A stretch of DNA of 15,573 nucleotides. Origin: Saprospiraceae bacterium. GTDB taxonomy: Bacteria > Bacteroidota > Bacteroidia > Bacteroidales > JAIPBB01. Where the stretch lies: positions 1-15,573 of the forward strand of contig JAIPBB010000101.1 in the NCBI GenBank assembly GCA_021739805.1, read 5' to 3'. Made by a program: the position numbers and the translations under genes. This document shows positions 6,917-13,129 of this stretch, one piece after another (the stretch's first letter is position 1; each line of letters opens with the position of its first letter). A model generated the notes under the pieces. The model ran no database searches. It worked only from the letters and a program-made list of their open reading frames with translations, and was not told the DNA's origin.

Positions 6917-7213
6917 TTGAGAATCTTTACAAAAAGGACACTACAAGAGTATTGGAAAAAACATCCGGCTTGTGAATTACAATTACTTACCTGGTATAAA
7001 GTAGTAAAGAATATTAATTGGAATTCATTTGATGAAATTAAAACTTTATTTGGTAGTGCGGATTATGTTGGAAACAATAGGGTAGTCTTTAATATTAAAG
7101 GAAACGAATATCGATTGATTGCAAAGTTTAATTATGAAAAAGGCTGGGTATTTGTGAGATTTATTGGTACTCATGCTGAATATGACAAAATTAAGGATAT
7201 TAAAAACATCTAA
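6917..7213 (+). CDS. higB: HigB family type II toxin (mRNA interferase)
   Basis: 98-aa toxin of the HigB_toxin/RelE superfamily, known as ribosome-associated mRNA endonucleases that inhibit translation. Family features are the N-terminal RIFTKRTLQEYWKKHP, a central helix and loop with an aromatic WNSFDEIK, and the conserved C-terminal core NRVVFNIKGNEYRLIAKFNY...VRFIGTHAEYDKI (54-92), with the His and Tyr of GTHAEY typical of the subgroup. The start is TTG at 6917: the nearest upstream ATG (6906) is followed at once by ATA-TAA, and the product then begins MRI as in relatives. A weak start codon on a toxin gene would favour an antitoxin excess. The antitoxin gene begins 2 bases after the stop, so the two are co-transcribed. 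Confidence 0.9.
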   Translation: MRIFTKRTLQEYWKKHPACELQLLTWYKVVKNINWNSFDEIKTLFGSADYVGNNRVVFNIKGNEYRLIAKFNYEKGWVFVRFIGTHAEYDKIKDIKNI

Positions 7214-7215
7214 AA

Positions 7216-7587
7216 ATGAATACAATAAAAATAATCAAATCAGAAGAAGAATACGAAATAGCCCTGGAAAGGCTTGAAGAAATATTTGATGCACCTTTAG
7301 GAACGCCGGATGGAAATGAATCCGAACTCTTAGCACTTCTTATTGAGCAATACGAAGATGAACACTATCCAATCCCTGACCCGGATCCAATTGAAGCCAT
7401 AAAATATATGATGGAACAAAGTAATATGAAGATCAAGGATTTAGCAGAGATTTTAGGGGACAAAGGTAATGTGTCAAAAATATTGAATAAAAAAAGGAAA
7501 ATGAGCCTTGAAACAATAAGAAAACTTCATACATTACTAAAAATACCATACTCAGTATTAGTACAAGATTATTCATTAAGTATATGA
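7216..7587 (+). CDS. higA: HigA family antitoxin with XRE helix-turn-helix
   Basis: 123-aa antitoxin expected to bind and neutralise the upstream toxin and to repress the shared promoter. The N-terminal half is helical and acidic (EEYEIALERLEEIFDAP), typical of HigA toxin-binding regions of the COG5499 type. It is followed by the PIPDPDPIEAIKYMMEQ linker and an HTH of the Cro/C1 class at about 70-95 (MKIKDLAEILGDKGNVSKIL) with the following NKKRKMSLETIRKLHTLLKIP helices. It has an ATG start, 2 bases after the toxin stop. The order toxin-antitoxin is that of higBA. No terminator is evident right after it; about 70 bases downstream lies the right copy of the flanking direct repeat. Confidence 0.9.
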   Translation: MNTIKIIKSEEEYEIALERLEEIFDAPLGTPDGNESELLALLIEQYEDEHYPIPDPDPIEAIKYMMEQSNMKIKDLAEILGDKGNVSKILNKKRKMSLETIRKLHTLLKIPYSVLVQDYSLSI

Positions 7588-7655
7588 AAAAGAATCCGTT
7601 GTCATAAACATCCGGAGAATAAATTGTTCGTACTCCAAATATTTATTATTTTAAA

Positions 7656-7684
7656 TCCAAAAAAACTTATGTAAATTTTAAATG
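7656..7684 (+). repeat. Direct repeat flanking the toxin-antitoxin pair, right copy
   Basis: TCCAA-(18 bp)-TA-AATG, identical in the 18-bp core (7661-7678) to the left copy at 6787-6804 and lacking only its two-base CT insert. It lies between the antitoxin gene and the rtcB promoter region. Confidence 0.85.
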
Positions 7685-7705
7685 TTCTTAATACAAAGGA
7701 TTTTC

Positions 7706-7713
7706 TACATTTG
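7706..7713 (+). promoter_or_regulatory. Possible -7 element for rtcB
   Basis: TACATTTG matches TAnnTTTG, 46 bases before the rtcB ATG. No convincing TTG lies 19-21 bases upstream. The words ACATTTGA and ACATCA recur just downstream (7719-7734), so the block may instead be a small direct repeat. Confidence 0.4.
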
Positions 7714-7759
7714 ACATCAGACATCACACATTTGATATAATTTTCCTTAACTTTAGCCC

Positions 7760-9052
7760 ATGTTCACAATTCAGGGAAAATACACAACAGCCAAAATCTT
7801 CATAAACGATGTGGAGGACGAATGTGTTCGTCAGATTCATTCATTAATCAATCATGAAGCATTTACTGAGCAGGTTTGCATTATGCCGGATACTCATGCC
7901 GGAAAGGGAAGTGTAATTGGTTTTACGATGCCATTGAGTGATAAAGTTATTCCTAATGTTATTGGTGTTGATATTGGTTGCGGGATGCTTATGGCTAATC
8001 TTGGTGAGAAAATTAAATTCAGCCCTGCCGAAGCTGATAAACTTATTAATCGAAAAATTCCAATGGGATTTTCTATTAATAATTCTCCGAAAATTACTGA
8101 TAAAGATTTTGATGGTTTTAAAAAACAAGCTTATGATTTTATAAATGAGTTTAACAAAACTTTTGGTACATCTTATTCTCATCCTGAGTTTGAAGAAAAT
8201 TGGATAGAATCAAAAATCCTTCAAGTTGGAATTGCTATTAATGTTTTCTATAATTCTGTTGGTAGCCTTGGCGGTGGAAATCACTTTATAGAAATCGGAA
8301 AAGGGGAGAAAGACTATTATTTAACAATTCATTCAGGTTCCAGAAATTTTGGATTAAAGGTGGCAAATTATTGGCAAAACAAAGCTGTCAGTAAGTTTTC
8401 AAATATCACAGAAGTTGAATATAATGAGCAAATCATTAGAATCAAAAAAGAAACCAGAAACAAAAAAAATCTTGAAAAAGAAATAAAGAAGCTTCGAAAA
8501 AAATCAACTGTTGGAGTAAATAAAGATTTAGCATTTCTTGAAGGCGAAGATATGATGGGTTATTTGGTTGATATGTGTTTAGCCCAGTTTTATGCTTCAC
8601 TCAACAGAAAAATCATGTTTGAACAAATTAAGGATGTATTGGATATTAAGGAAGTAGGAGATGTTGTTGAATCAGTTCATAATTATATTGATTTTAAAGA
8701 TTTCATTATCCGTAAAGGAGCAATCAGTTCTTATGTAGGAGAAAAAATTATAATTCCTTTTAATATGCGTGATGGAATTTTATTATGCGAAGGAAAATCA
8801 AATGCTGAATGGAATTTTTCTGCACCACATGGAGCAGGAAGAATAATGTCTCGTTCAAAAGCCAAAAAACATGTTCAACTCGATGAATTCAAAAAGTCAA
8901 TGCAAGGAATTTATTCATCATCAGTTTGTTCGAGCACTTTGGATGAAAGTCCTTTTGTTTATAAAAACTCAAAGATGATTGAAAAGGCGATTGAACCAAC
9001 TGCAACAATATTGGATAGAATAAAGCCAATTTTGAATATTAAAGCGAAGTAG
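7760..9052 (+). CDS. rtcB: RtcB family RNA-splicing ligase
   Basis: GTP- and Mn2+-dependent ligase that joins 2',3'-cyclic-phosphate or 3'-phosphate RNA ends to 5'-OH ends; in bacteria it is linked to RNA repair. The 430-aa length is normal. Motifs in order: MPDTHAGKGSVIGFTMP (42-58), the metal-binding GVDIGCGM with Asp71 and Cys74, SLGGGNHFIEIG with Asn174 and His175, HSGSRNFG with His191, and SAPHGAGRIMSR with His357 as the guanylylated histidine. All catalytic positions I can identify are kept. A lysine-rich helical insert (about 222-250) precedes the C-terminal half. No rtcA, rtcR or archease gene is adjacent; the toxin gene upstream is a predicted RNase, so a functional link is conceivable but unsupported. 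No intrinsic terminator follows closely; the first candidate is at 9276-9305. Confidence 0.95.
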   Translation: MFTIQGKYTTAKIFINDVEDECVRQIHSLINHEAFTEQVCIMPDTHAGKGSVIGFTMPLSDKVIPNVIGVDIGCGMLMANLGEKIKFSPAEADKLINRKIPMGFSINNSPKITDKDFDGFKKQAYDFINEFNKTFGTSYSHPEFEENWIESKILQVGIAINVFYNSVGSLGGGNHFIEIGKGEKDYYLTIHSGSRNFGLKVANYWQNKAVSKFSNITEVEYNEQIIRIKKETRNKKNLEKEIKKLRKKSTVGVNKDLAFLEGEDMMGYLVDMCLAQFYASLNRKIMFEQIKDVLDIKEVGDVVESVHNYIDFKDFIIRKGAISSYVGEKIIIPFNMRDGILLCEGKSNAEWNFSAPHGAGRIMSRSKAKKHVQLDEFKKSMQGIYSSSVCSSTLDESPFVYKNSKMIEKAIEPTATILDRIKPILNIKAK

Positions 9053-9095
9053 TTTTAGTGTTTTAGTATATAGTACTTAGTATCTAGTACATAGA
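9050..9095 (+). repeat. 7-bp tandem repeats (NNTAGTA) at the rtcB stop
   Basis: TAGT recurs at 9050, 9056, 9064, 9071, 9078, 9085, with TAGA at 9092; the last five steps are 7 bp. The first copy contains the rtcB stop codon. Function is unknown, and it could be simple slippage DNA. Confidence 0.7.
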
Positions 9096-9275
9096 TTTTA
9101 CTTTAAATATTGTGTGAAATTTTATCTGGCACTATTAATATTTTAATGAAAGTGATATTCTGATAATCTATAAGTTTCCAAATAACCCAAAATCCACACA
9201 TTAAAAAAAGCTTTTTCTGTTGCTGTTCCAGTCTGATTTTTGAAGCCAAAGTAGGGAAGTTAAAATATATATACG

Positions 9276-9305
9276 CTCTCTTCGATAATTCGAAGGGAGT
9301 TTTTT
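9276..9305 (+). terminator. Intrinsic terminator in the rtcB-porP gap
   Basis: CTCTCTTCGA (9276-9285), loop TAAT, TCGAAGGGAG (9290-9299), then six T. The stem has ten pairs with one G-T wobble, a textbook rho-independent terminator. It is 224 bases after the rtcB stop, which is far for that gene. It could end rtcB read-through or an unannotated RNA in 9096-9305. Confidence 0.8.
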
Positions 9306-9351
9306 GTTTCTCAAAACGAGAAAAAACATTTAATTGTTAATGATAAAAAAT

Positions 9352-9620
9352 TAAAGTCCAAAAAAGAGAAATAAGTAAATAATGGGAAATTAAATTGAAA
9401 AAATTATAAAAGCCACGTCAATAAAGGAAAAGAAAAATATTTTACGTAAGAATTAATCCGATAATTGATTATTTTATAAAATATTTAAGAGCGTTTTAAT
9501 TTTTTTGTTTAAGAAAATTATATTTATAAAATTTTGAAAAAGAAAGAAAATCAGATATAAAGAAATTATAAATAAAAATAAAGTCCCAAAAAGAAACTAA
9601 AAGTCCAAAAAAAAGAAAAA
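9352..9620 (+). repeat. Three AAAGTCC-A-tract repeats in a very AT-rich leader
   Basis: TAAAGTCCAAAAAAGAGAAA (9352-9371), TAAAGTCCCAAAAAGAAA (9579-9596) and TAAAAGTCC followed by a long A/G run (9598-9620). The last copy abuts the -33 element of the promoter at 9623. The whole of 9306-9622 is dominated by A and T with no ORF that I can support. The A-tracts could bend DNA or bind a regulator (inference). Confidence 0.6.
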
Positions 9621-9622
9621 AC

Positions 9623-9653
9623 TTGACATTCGATTTTCGCCACCATATTTTTG
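9623..9653 (+). promoter_or_regulatory. Strong Bacteroidota-type promoter of the porP/sprF operon
   Basis: TTG (9623-9625), 20-base spacer, TATTTTTG (9646-9653), a full match to TTG-N19-21-TAnnTTTG, with A-tract DNA just upstream. Transcription should start near 9658-9661. This rules out the TTG at 9651 as a start codon, because it lies inside the -7 element. Confidence 0.8.
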
Positions 9654-9677
9654 TATCAAATTAAAAAACCCAAAATT

Positions 9678-10754
9678 GTGAAAACCCGAATCGTAAAAAT
9701 TTTGTCTTGCTTAATATTCGCCATAATATTTATTAAGCCATCCCCGGGACAAGATGCAAATTTCTCCCAGTTTTATAATAATCCTATTTATTATAATCCT
9801 GCATTTGCAGGAATTTCATCAGGAATGAAAATTAGAACTCAATATAGAAAACTATGGCCAAGAATCAATAGTAATTTCAGTGCCTGTAATTTAACACTTG
9901 ATGTTGAAGAAATAAATGTTTCCGGTGGACTTGGAATGATTGCAAGTTCAGGAAGAGAAGGTCAGGGTTTAATACAAAATACGCAAATTGGAGGTATATA
10001 CTCTTATAGAATTCTTGTAATTCCTCGGGAATTTATAATTCAAGTAGGTTTTGAAGCATCATGTATAGAAAAGCATATAGATTACAGTAGTTTTATTTTC
10101 AGTGACCAACTTGATCCTGTTTTTGGAAATATAAATGAAACTTCATTCCAAAGTGGTGGAAATGATAAGGTTGTTTATCCTGACTTTACTACAGGTGCTG
10201 TTGCTAGATTTAATCTTGGCAAACGAAGAAAAGGAAAACCAAGGATGACTAACACAGTTGGTGCTGCTTTCCATCATATCACTCAACCAAACGAATCTCT
10301 TCTTGGATTAAACTCCAAGCTTCCTATGAAAACTGTTGTCCATGCTAATTCAGTTATACCATTAAGATATAGTAATAACAAAGAAATTCTTTTTGCTCCT
10401 GCGATGATTTATGAACATCAAGCAGATATGGAGACATTTACTGCAGGATTGAATGTTGTTAAAAACCCAATTTTTATGGGTTTATGGATGAGAAACCGAA
10501 ACTATATGCTTTCAAATATTAATTATGATGCATTGGTTGTAATGCTAGGAATTAATACTCCTTTAAGTAGTGGTTCGGTTTTAAGAGTGGGTTATAGCTA
10601 TGACATCACGGTTTCGAAGTTGAGAGCATCAACTGCAGGTTCGCATGAAATTACAGTAAGCCTTGAGCTAAATAGTTTTAAACTTTTTAATAGTTCAGTT
10701 CCTTCATTGCGACAAAGAGGAAAACAAAATAACAAATGCTTTAATAAATTTTAG
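9678..10754 (+). CDS. PorP/SprF family type IX secretion system membrane protein
   Basis: Outer-membrane-associated protein of the PorP/SprF family; members work with the type IX secretion/gliding machinery, often in anchoring or exporting a partner. I place the start at GTG 9678, giving MKTRIVKILSC..., a clean signal peptide cleaved near PSPGQDA, and 358 aa. A longer frame from TTG 9651 overlaps the promoter -7 box. The mature N-terminus QDANFSQFYNNPIYYNPAFAG is the family hallmark, and repeated amphipathic strands up to the C-terminal EITVSLELNSFKLF suggest a beta-barrel. The next gene, 57 bases on, encodes a TPR/PD40 protein, the usual companion of PorP paralogues. No giant adhesin gene is next to it here. 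Family is secure; which secreted partner it serves is unknown. Confidence 0.93.
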   Translation: MKTRIVKILSCLIFAIIFIKPSPGQDANFSQFYNNPIYYNPAFAGISSGMKIRTQYRKLWPRINSNFSACNLTLDVEEINVSGGLGMIASSGREGQGLIQNTQIGGIYSYRILVIPREFIIQVGFEASCIEKHIDYSSFIFSDQLDPVFGNINETSFQSGGNDKVVYPDFTTGAVARFNLGKRRKGKPRMTNTVGAAFHHITQPNESLLGLNSKLPMKTVVHANSVIPLRYSNNKEILFAPAMIYEHQADMETFTAGLNVVKNPIFMGLWMRNRNYMLSNINYDALVVMLGINTPLSSGSVLRVGYSYDITVSKLRASTAGSHEITVSLELNSFKLFNSSVPSLRQRGKQNNKCFNKF

Positions 10755-10811
10755 TCGAATTCATTCAATTTAAGAATAATAGAACATAGAAATAATAATT
10801 TAAAATTTAAA

Positions 10812-12116
10812 ATGATTAAGAAAAACATTCATATAAAATTAAATGTCAGGATACTTCTGCTGTTGAGTGTTTGTCTTTTATGTACAACTTATTTGAGTGC
10901 AAGTTCGAAAAATTCAGAAGCATTAAAGCTTTATGAAAAGAATGCAAACATACTTTTTAATCAAAGTCAATATTCCGAAGCTTTTCCATTGTATTCCCAT
11001 TTGGTTAGTCTTGAACCTGATAATCCAGAATACTGTTATAGGTTTGCGGTTTGCATACTGATTTCGGGTAAAGAGAATGCTGCTAATTCCATTGATTATC
11101 TTGAGCTGGCATCTGAAAAAATCAAAAATCGACCACTAATATCTTACTATTTAGGACTTGCACATCATTTCAATTATGAGTTTCAAAAGGCTTTTTATTA
11201 TTACTCAGAATTCAAGCAAAAAGTGAAATCAAAGGAATCAGAAAAGTATAAAATTGACCTTAAAATTGAAATGTGCAAAAACGGAGAACAAATTGAAAAT
11301 TCTCAAAATAGCTTTCATTTTATTGAAAAGAAAATTGTAAAGGAAGAAAGATTTTATCGTAGCTATGAATCAACAACTTCTGATTATAGATTAATCCTTA
11401 AGCCGGATAATCTAAAAACTGCAAAGGACAGGAAAGCTAATAAGGAAGAATTTGTTTGCTTTTCGGAAGATAACCAGGTTATGTATTTTTCCAGCTATGG
11501 GAAGAATGAAAAAACAGGAAAAGATTTGTATAGATGTTCAAAACTTCCTAATGGTGAATGGACAAAAGCACAGAAGCTTAGCTCAGTTATTAATACTGAA
11601 TATGATGAAGATTATCCTTATATGTCACCAGATGGCAAAGCCTTTTATTTCTGTTCAAAAGGACATAATTCAATCGGAGGTTATGATATTTTTATGGCAA
11701 CTTTCGACCCTGTAAATTATCGTTGGTCGAAACCTGTAAATATCAATTCTTTAATCGGTTCGAATTTAATTAATACTCCTTTTGATGAGCTAATGTTCAT
11801 ACCTAATCCAGATTCATCATATGCATATTTTTCAACAACAAAAAATAGTCGAAATGGATTTGTTTGCTACTACAAAATAGTGCAAAAGAATAATTTGAAT
11901 ATGGCATTTAATGAATACAAGGAAAATGATAAAAATAACAATCAGAATGAAATTGAATTTGCTAATTATAAAAACTTTAATTCTAGTAGCTCAAACAATT
12001 ATACTATTAATGATGAAAAAGTCCCAAAGCAGGTAAAAAACGAAACTATAATAAAAATTAGCAAAGAAATCATAAATAACAGTAAAGCTCTTAATCTCAG
12101 CTTGATAGATAAATAA
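10812..12116 (+). CDS. TPR and PD40 beta-propeller protein, PorE-like but without OmpA domain
   Basis: Periplasmic protein (434 aa) with a signal sequence (about 11-31, hydrophobic LLLLSVCLLC). The cysteines there lack a clear lipobox. TPR-like helices span about 35-160 (EALKLYEKNANILFNQSQYSEAF; YYLGLAHHFNYEFQKAFYYY). PD40/WD40-like propeller blades follow at about 214-355 (FSEDNQVMYFSS, YMSPDGKAFYFCS, GGYDIFMATF, ELMFIPNPDSSYAYFS). Proteins of this type in Bacteroidota, including PorE, usually continue with a carboxypeptidase-like fold and a peptidoglycan-binding OmpA domain. Here those are missing and the protein ends in an Asn/Lys/Ser-rich low-complexity tail (about 358-434). The stop is not obviously a frameshift, since no OmpA motif appears downstream. 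It sits in the porP operon, so it probably acts with that protein at the envelope (inference). Confidence 0.85.
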   Translation: MIKKNIHIKLNVRILLLLSVCLLCTTYLSASSKNSEALKLYEKNANILFNQSQYSEAFPLYSHLVSLEPDNPEYCYRFAVCILISGKENAANSIDYLELASEKIKNRPLISYYLGLAHHFNYEFQKAFYYYSEFKQKVKSKESEKYKIDLKIEMCKNGEQIENSQNSFHFIEKKIVKEERFYRSYESTTSDYRLILKPDNLKTAKDRKANKEEFVCFSEDNQVMYFSSYGKNEKTGKDLYRCSKLPNGEWTKAQKLSSVINTEYDEDYPYMSPDGKAFYFCSKGHNSIGGYDIFMATFDPVNYRWSKPVNINSLIGSNLINTPFDELMFIPNPDSSYAYFSTTKNSRNGFVCYYKIVQKNNLNMAFNEYKENDKNNNQNEIEFANYKNFNSSSSNNYTINDEKVPKQVKNETIIKISKEIINNSKALNLSLIDK

Positions 12117-12152
12117 TACAATAAATATTAATAATTGTTAAAAAATTAAATT

Positions 12153-12419
12153 ATGAAGATTTTACTAATAAAAGATAGCGAGCAAGTTAATTTGGATAAA
12201 AGTGATTTACCGGATTACAATATCGTAGAAACATTTTTCTCATACACAAAAGAGCAATCTATTGATATTATTGATAAAATTTCCTTTGATGCTATTGTTA
12301 TAAAAGTGAAAAATGTTGCTGATTTAGCAATTTTGAAATATATAAAAGAGAATACAAAAAACACAAAAATAATTGTGATACCTGAAAAAACAACTACTGA
12401 TTACGGATGGTTAAACTAA
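12153..12419 (+). CDS. Truncated pseudo-receiver (response-regulator-like) protein
   Basis: The 88-aa protein begins MKILLIKDSEQ like a CheY receiver and shows the alternating strand/helix pattern: FDAIVIKVKN would be strand 3 and TKIIVIPEK strand 4. Phosphorylation residues are absent: the strand-3 Asp position is Lys51, only one of the acidic pair after strand 1 (Asp8) remains, the strand-4 Thr/Ser is not evident, and the chain ends before the strand-5 Lys. It is therefore either a non-phosphorylatable pseudo-receiver or a decayed fragment. It lies 36 bases after the PD40 gene and 70 before the next gene, in the same predicted transcript. Similarity to receivers is my reading of the pattern and is moderate. 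Confidence 0.55.
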   Translation: MKILLIKDSEQVNLDKSDLPDYNIVETFFSYTKEQSIDIIDKISFDAIVIKVKNVADLAILKYIKENTKNTKIIVIPEKTTTDYGWLN

Positions 12420-12489
12420 GGAAGCAATTTTATTAACAAATTAGAAATTAAATATAGTATTTTATTGTAAAACTTGAAAGGAAACTGTT

Positions 12490-12741
12490 ATGGAAGAATG
12501 GACTCAATTTATAAATCATTATTTCGAACTTAATCAAAAAGCAAGAAACCTAAGGCCAAGCTATGGACATATCATTAGATGCTTTTATATTGAGTTAGAG
12601 AGTTTCTTTAAAAAAGTTCGCAAACTGAATGATTCAAATAAAATTTATAGTAACTCCGATGCAAATCAATATAATGCTAAAGTATTTGCCGACTTAATTA
12701 CTGAAGACTTTACAAGCGAAAATAATATTAGCAATAACTAA
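12490..12741 (+). CDS. Hypothetical 83-aa protein
   Basis: I do not recognise a family. The product starts MEEWTQFINHYFELNQKARN, is mostly helical and aromatic in its first 45 residues (HIIRCFYIELESFFKKVRKL), and ends with an Asn/Ser-rich acidic tail (DLITEDFTSENNISNN). There is no signal peptide or membrane segment, so it is likely cytosolic. AAAGGA at 12477-12482 lies 7 bases before the ATG, a Shine-Dalgarno-like site that is uncommon in this window. It follows the pseudo-receiver gene and precedes a 19-aa micro-ORF and the operon terminator. The helical part could pair with the pseudo-receiver, but nothing shows this. Confidence 0.6.
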   Translation: MEEWTQFINHYFELNQKARNLRPSYGHIIRCFYIELESFFKKVRKLNDSNKIYSNSDANQYNAKVFADLITEDFTSENNISNN

Positions 12742-12758
12742 AACAAAAGGAGTGCCTT

Positions 12759-12818
12759 ATGATGACAATGATAATTATTTATATGATAATAAGAATTTTT
12801 AAACGATTACGGTTTTAA
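12759..12818 (+). CDS. 19-aa hydrophobic/cationic micro-ORF
   Basis: AAAGGAG (12746-12752) and a 6-base spacer precede ATG at 12759, the best Shine-Dalgarno arrangement in the window. The frame encodes MMTMIIIYMIIRIFKRLRF and stops at 12816-12818. The peptide is a short hydrophobic helix followed by four basic residues and an aromatic end, the layout of small membrane peptides and type I toxins. It lies 17 bases after the 83-aa gene's stop and 34 bases before the terminator hairpin. It is too short for any family call, and AT-rich DNA easily encodes Ile/Met runs; the ribosome site is the main support. Confidence 0.4.
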   Translation: MMTMIIIYMIIRIFKRLRF

Positions 12819-12851
12819 TTTTCACACAATTACGCTTTTTAATTTTAATTT

Positions 12852-12885
12852 AATCCATCGGCTGGGGAGCAGGTGGATTTTTTTT
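12852..12885 (+). terminator. Intrinsic terminator of the porP operon
   Basis: AATCCA (12852-12857) pairs with TGGATT (12874-12879). Inside lies a GCT-GGGG-AGC stem-loop with a small internal loop, and eight T cover 12878-12885. It follows the last small ORF of the operon, and the T-run merges into the next promoter's -33 element. Confidence 0.75.
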
Positions 12886-12913
12886 GTTTAAAAATTAAAA
12901 TCCATTATATTTG
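12883..12913 (+). promoter_or_regulatory. Bacteroidota-type promoter of the FISUMP unit
   Basis: TTTG (12883-12886), a 19-base spacer and TATATTTG (12906-12913) match the consensus at the optimal spacing. Start near 12919-12921 would give a leader of about 210 bases to the lipoprotein ATG. The -33 element lies inside the T-run of the preceding terminator. Confidence 0.7.
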
Positions 12914-12953
12914 GCTGTGTGTTGTGTTTTAAATAAATTTGGAGTGTAAATAA

Positions 12954-13019
12954 ATGAATATTAATCACATTAATGCAAGAGCGTTGAAAATGTATTATCT
13001 AAGAAAATACACACCTTAA
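12954..13019 (+). CDS. Possible 21-aa leader ORF
   Basis: ATG at 12954, 9 bases after TTTGGAG, opens 21 codons (MNINHINARALKMYYLRKYTP) ending at TAA 13017-13019. It is the first start codon on the transcript predicted from the promoter at 12883-12913. The peptide has mixed, basic composition and no recognised family. It could be a leader peptide or chance. The remainder of the leader to 13129 has an AGGAG at 13059-13063 and nothing else I can support. Confidence 0.2.
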   Translation: MNINHINARALKMYYLRKYTP

Positions 13020-13129
13020 CTTAATACAAAAATAAAACCTATAATGTGCTAATTATATAGGAGTAGTGTTCATTGGATAAAAAACATAAAACAACAAATA
13101 AAAAGTATCAATCTCTAAATTTAGCAAAA

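Noticed and set aside
9651..9677. TTG start for the PorP-like protein
   Set aside because: It falls within the -7 promoter element and would lie upstream of the expected transcript start.
11452..11715. 87-codon plus-strand frame inside the PD40 gene
   Set aside because: Out-of-frame shadow of propeller blades with clear PD40 motifs in the other frame.
12153..12419. Functional response regulator
   Set aside because: The phospho-acceptor Asp is replaced by Lys, the domain is cut before strand 5, and there is no output domain.
13073..13129. N-terminal extension of the FISUMP lipoprotein from TTG
   Set aside because: It would put 19 hydrophilic residues before a standard lipoprotein signal, so the ATG at 13130 is preferred despite the AGGAG upstream of the TTG.
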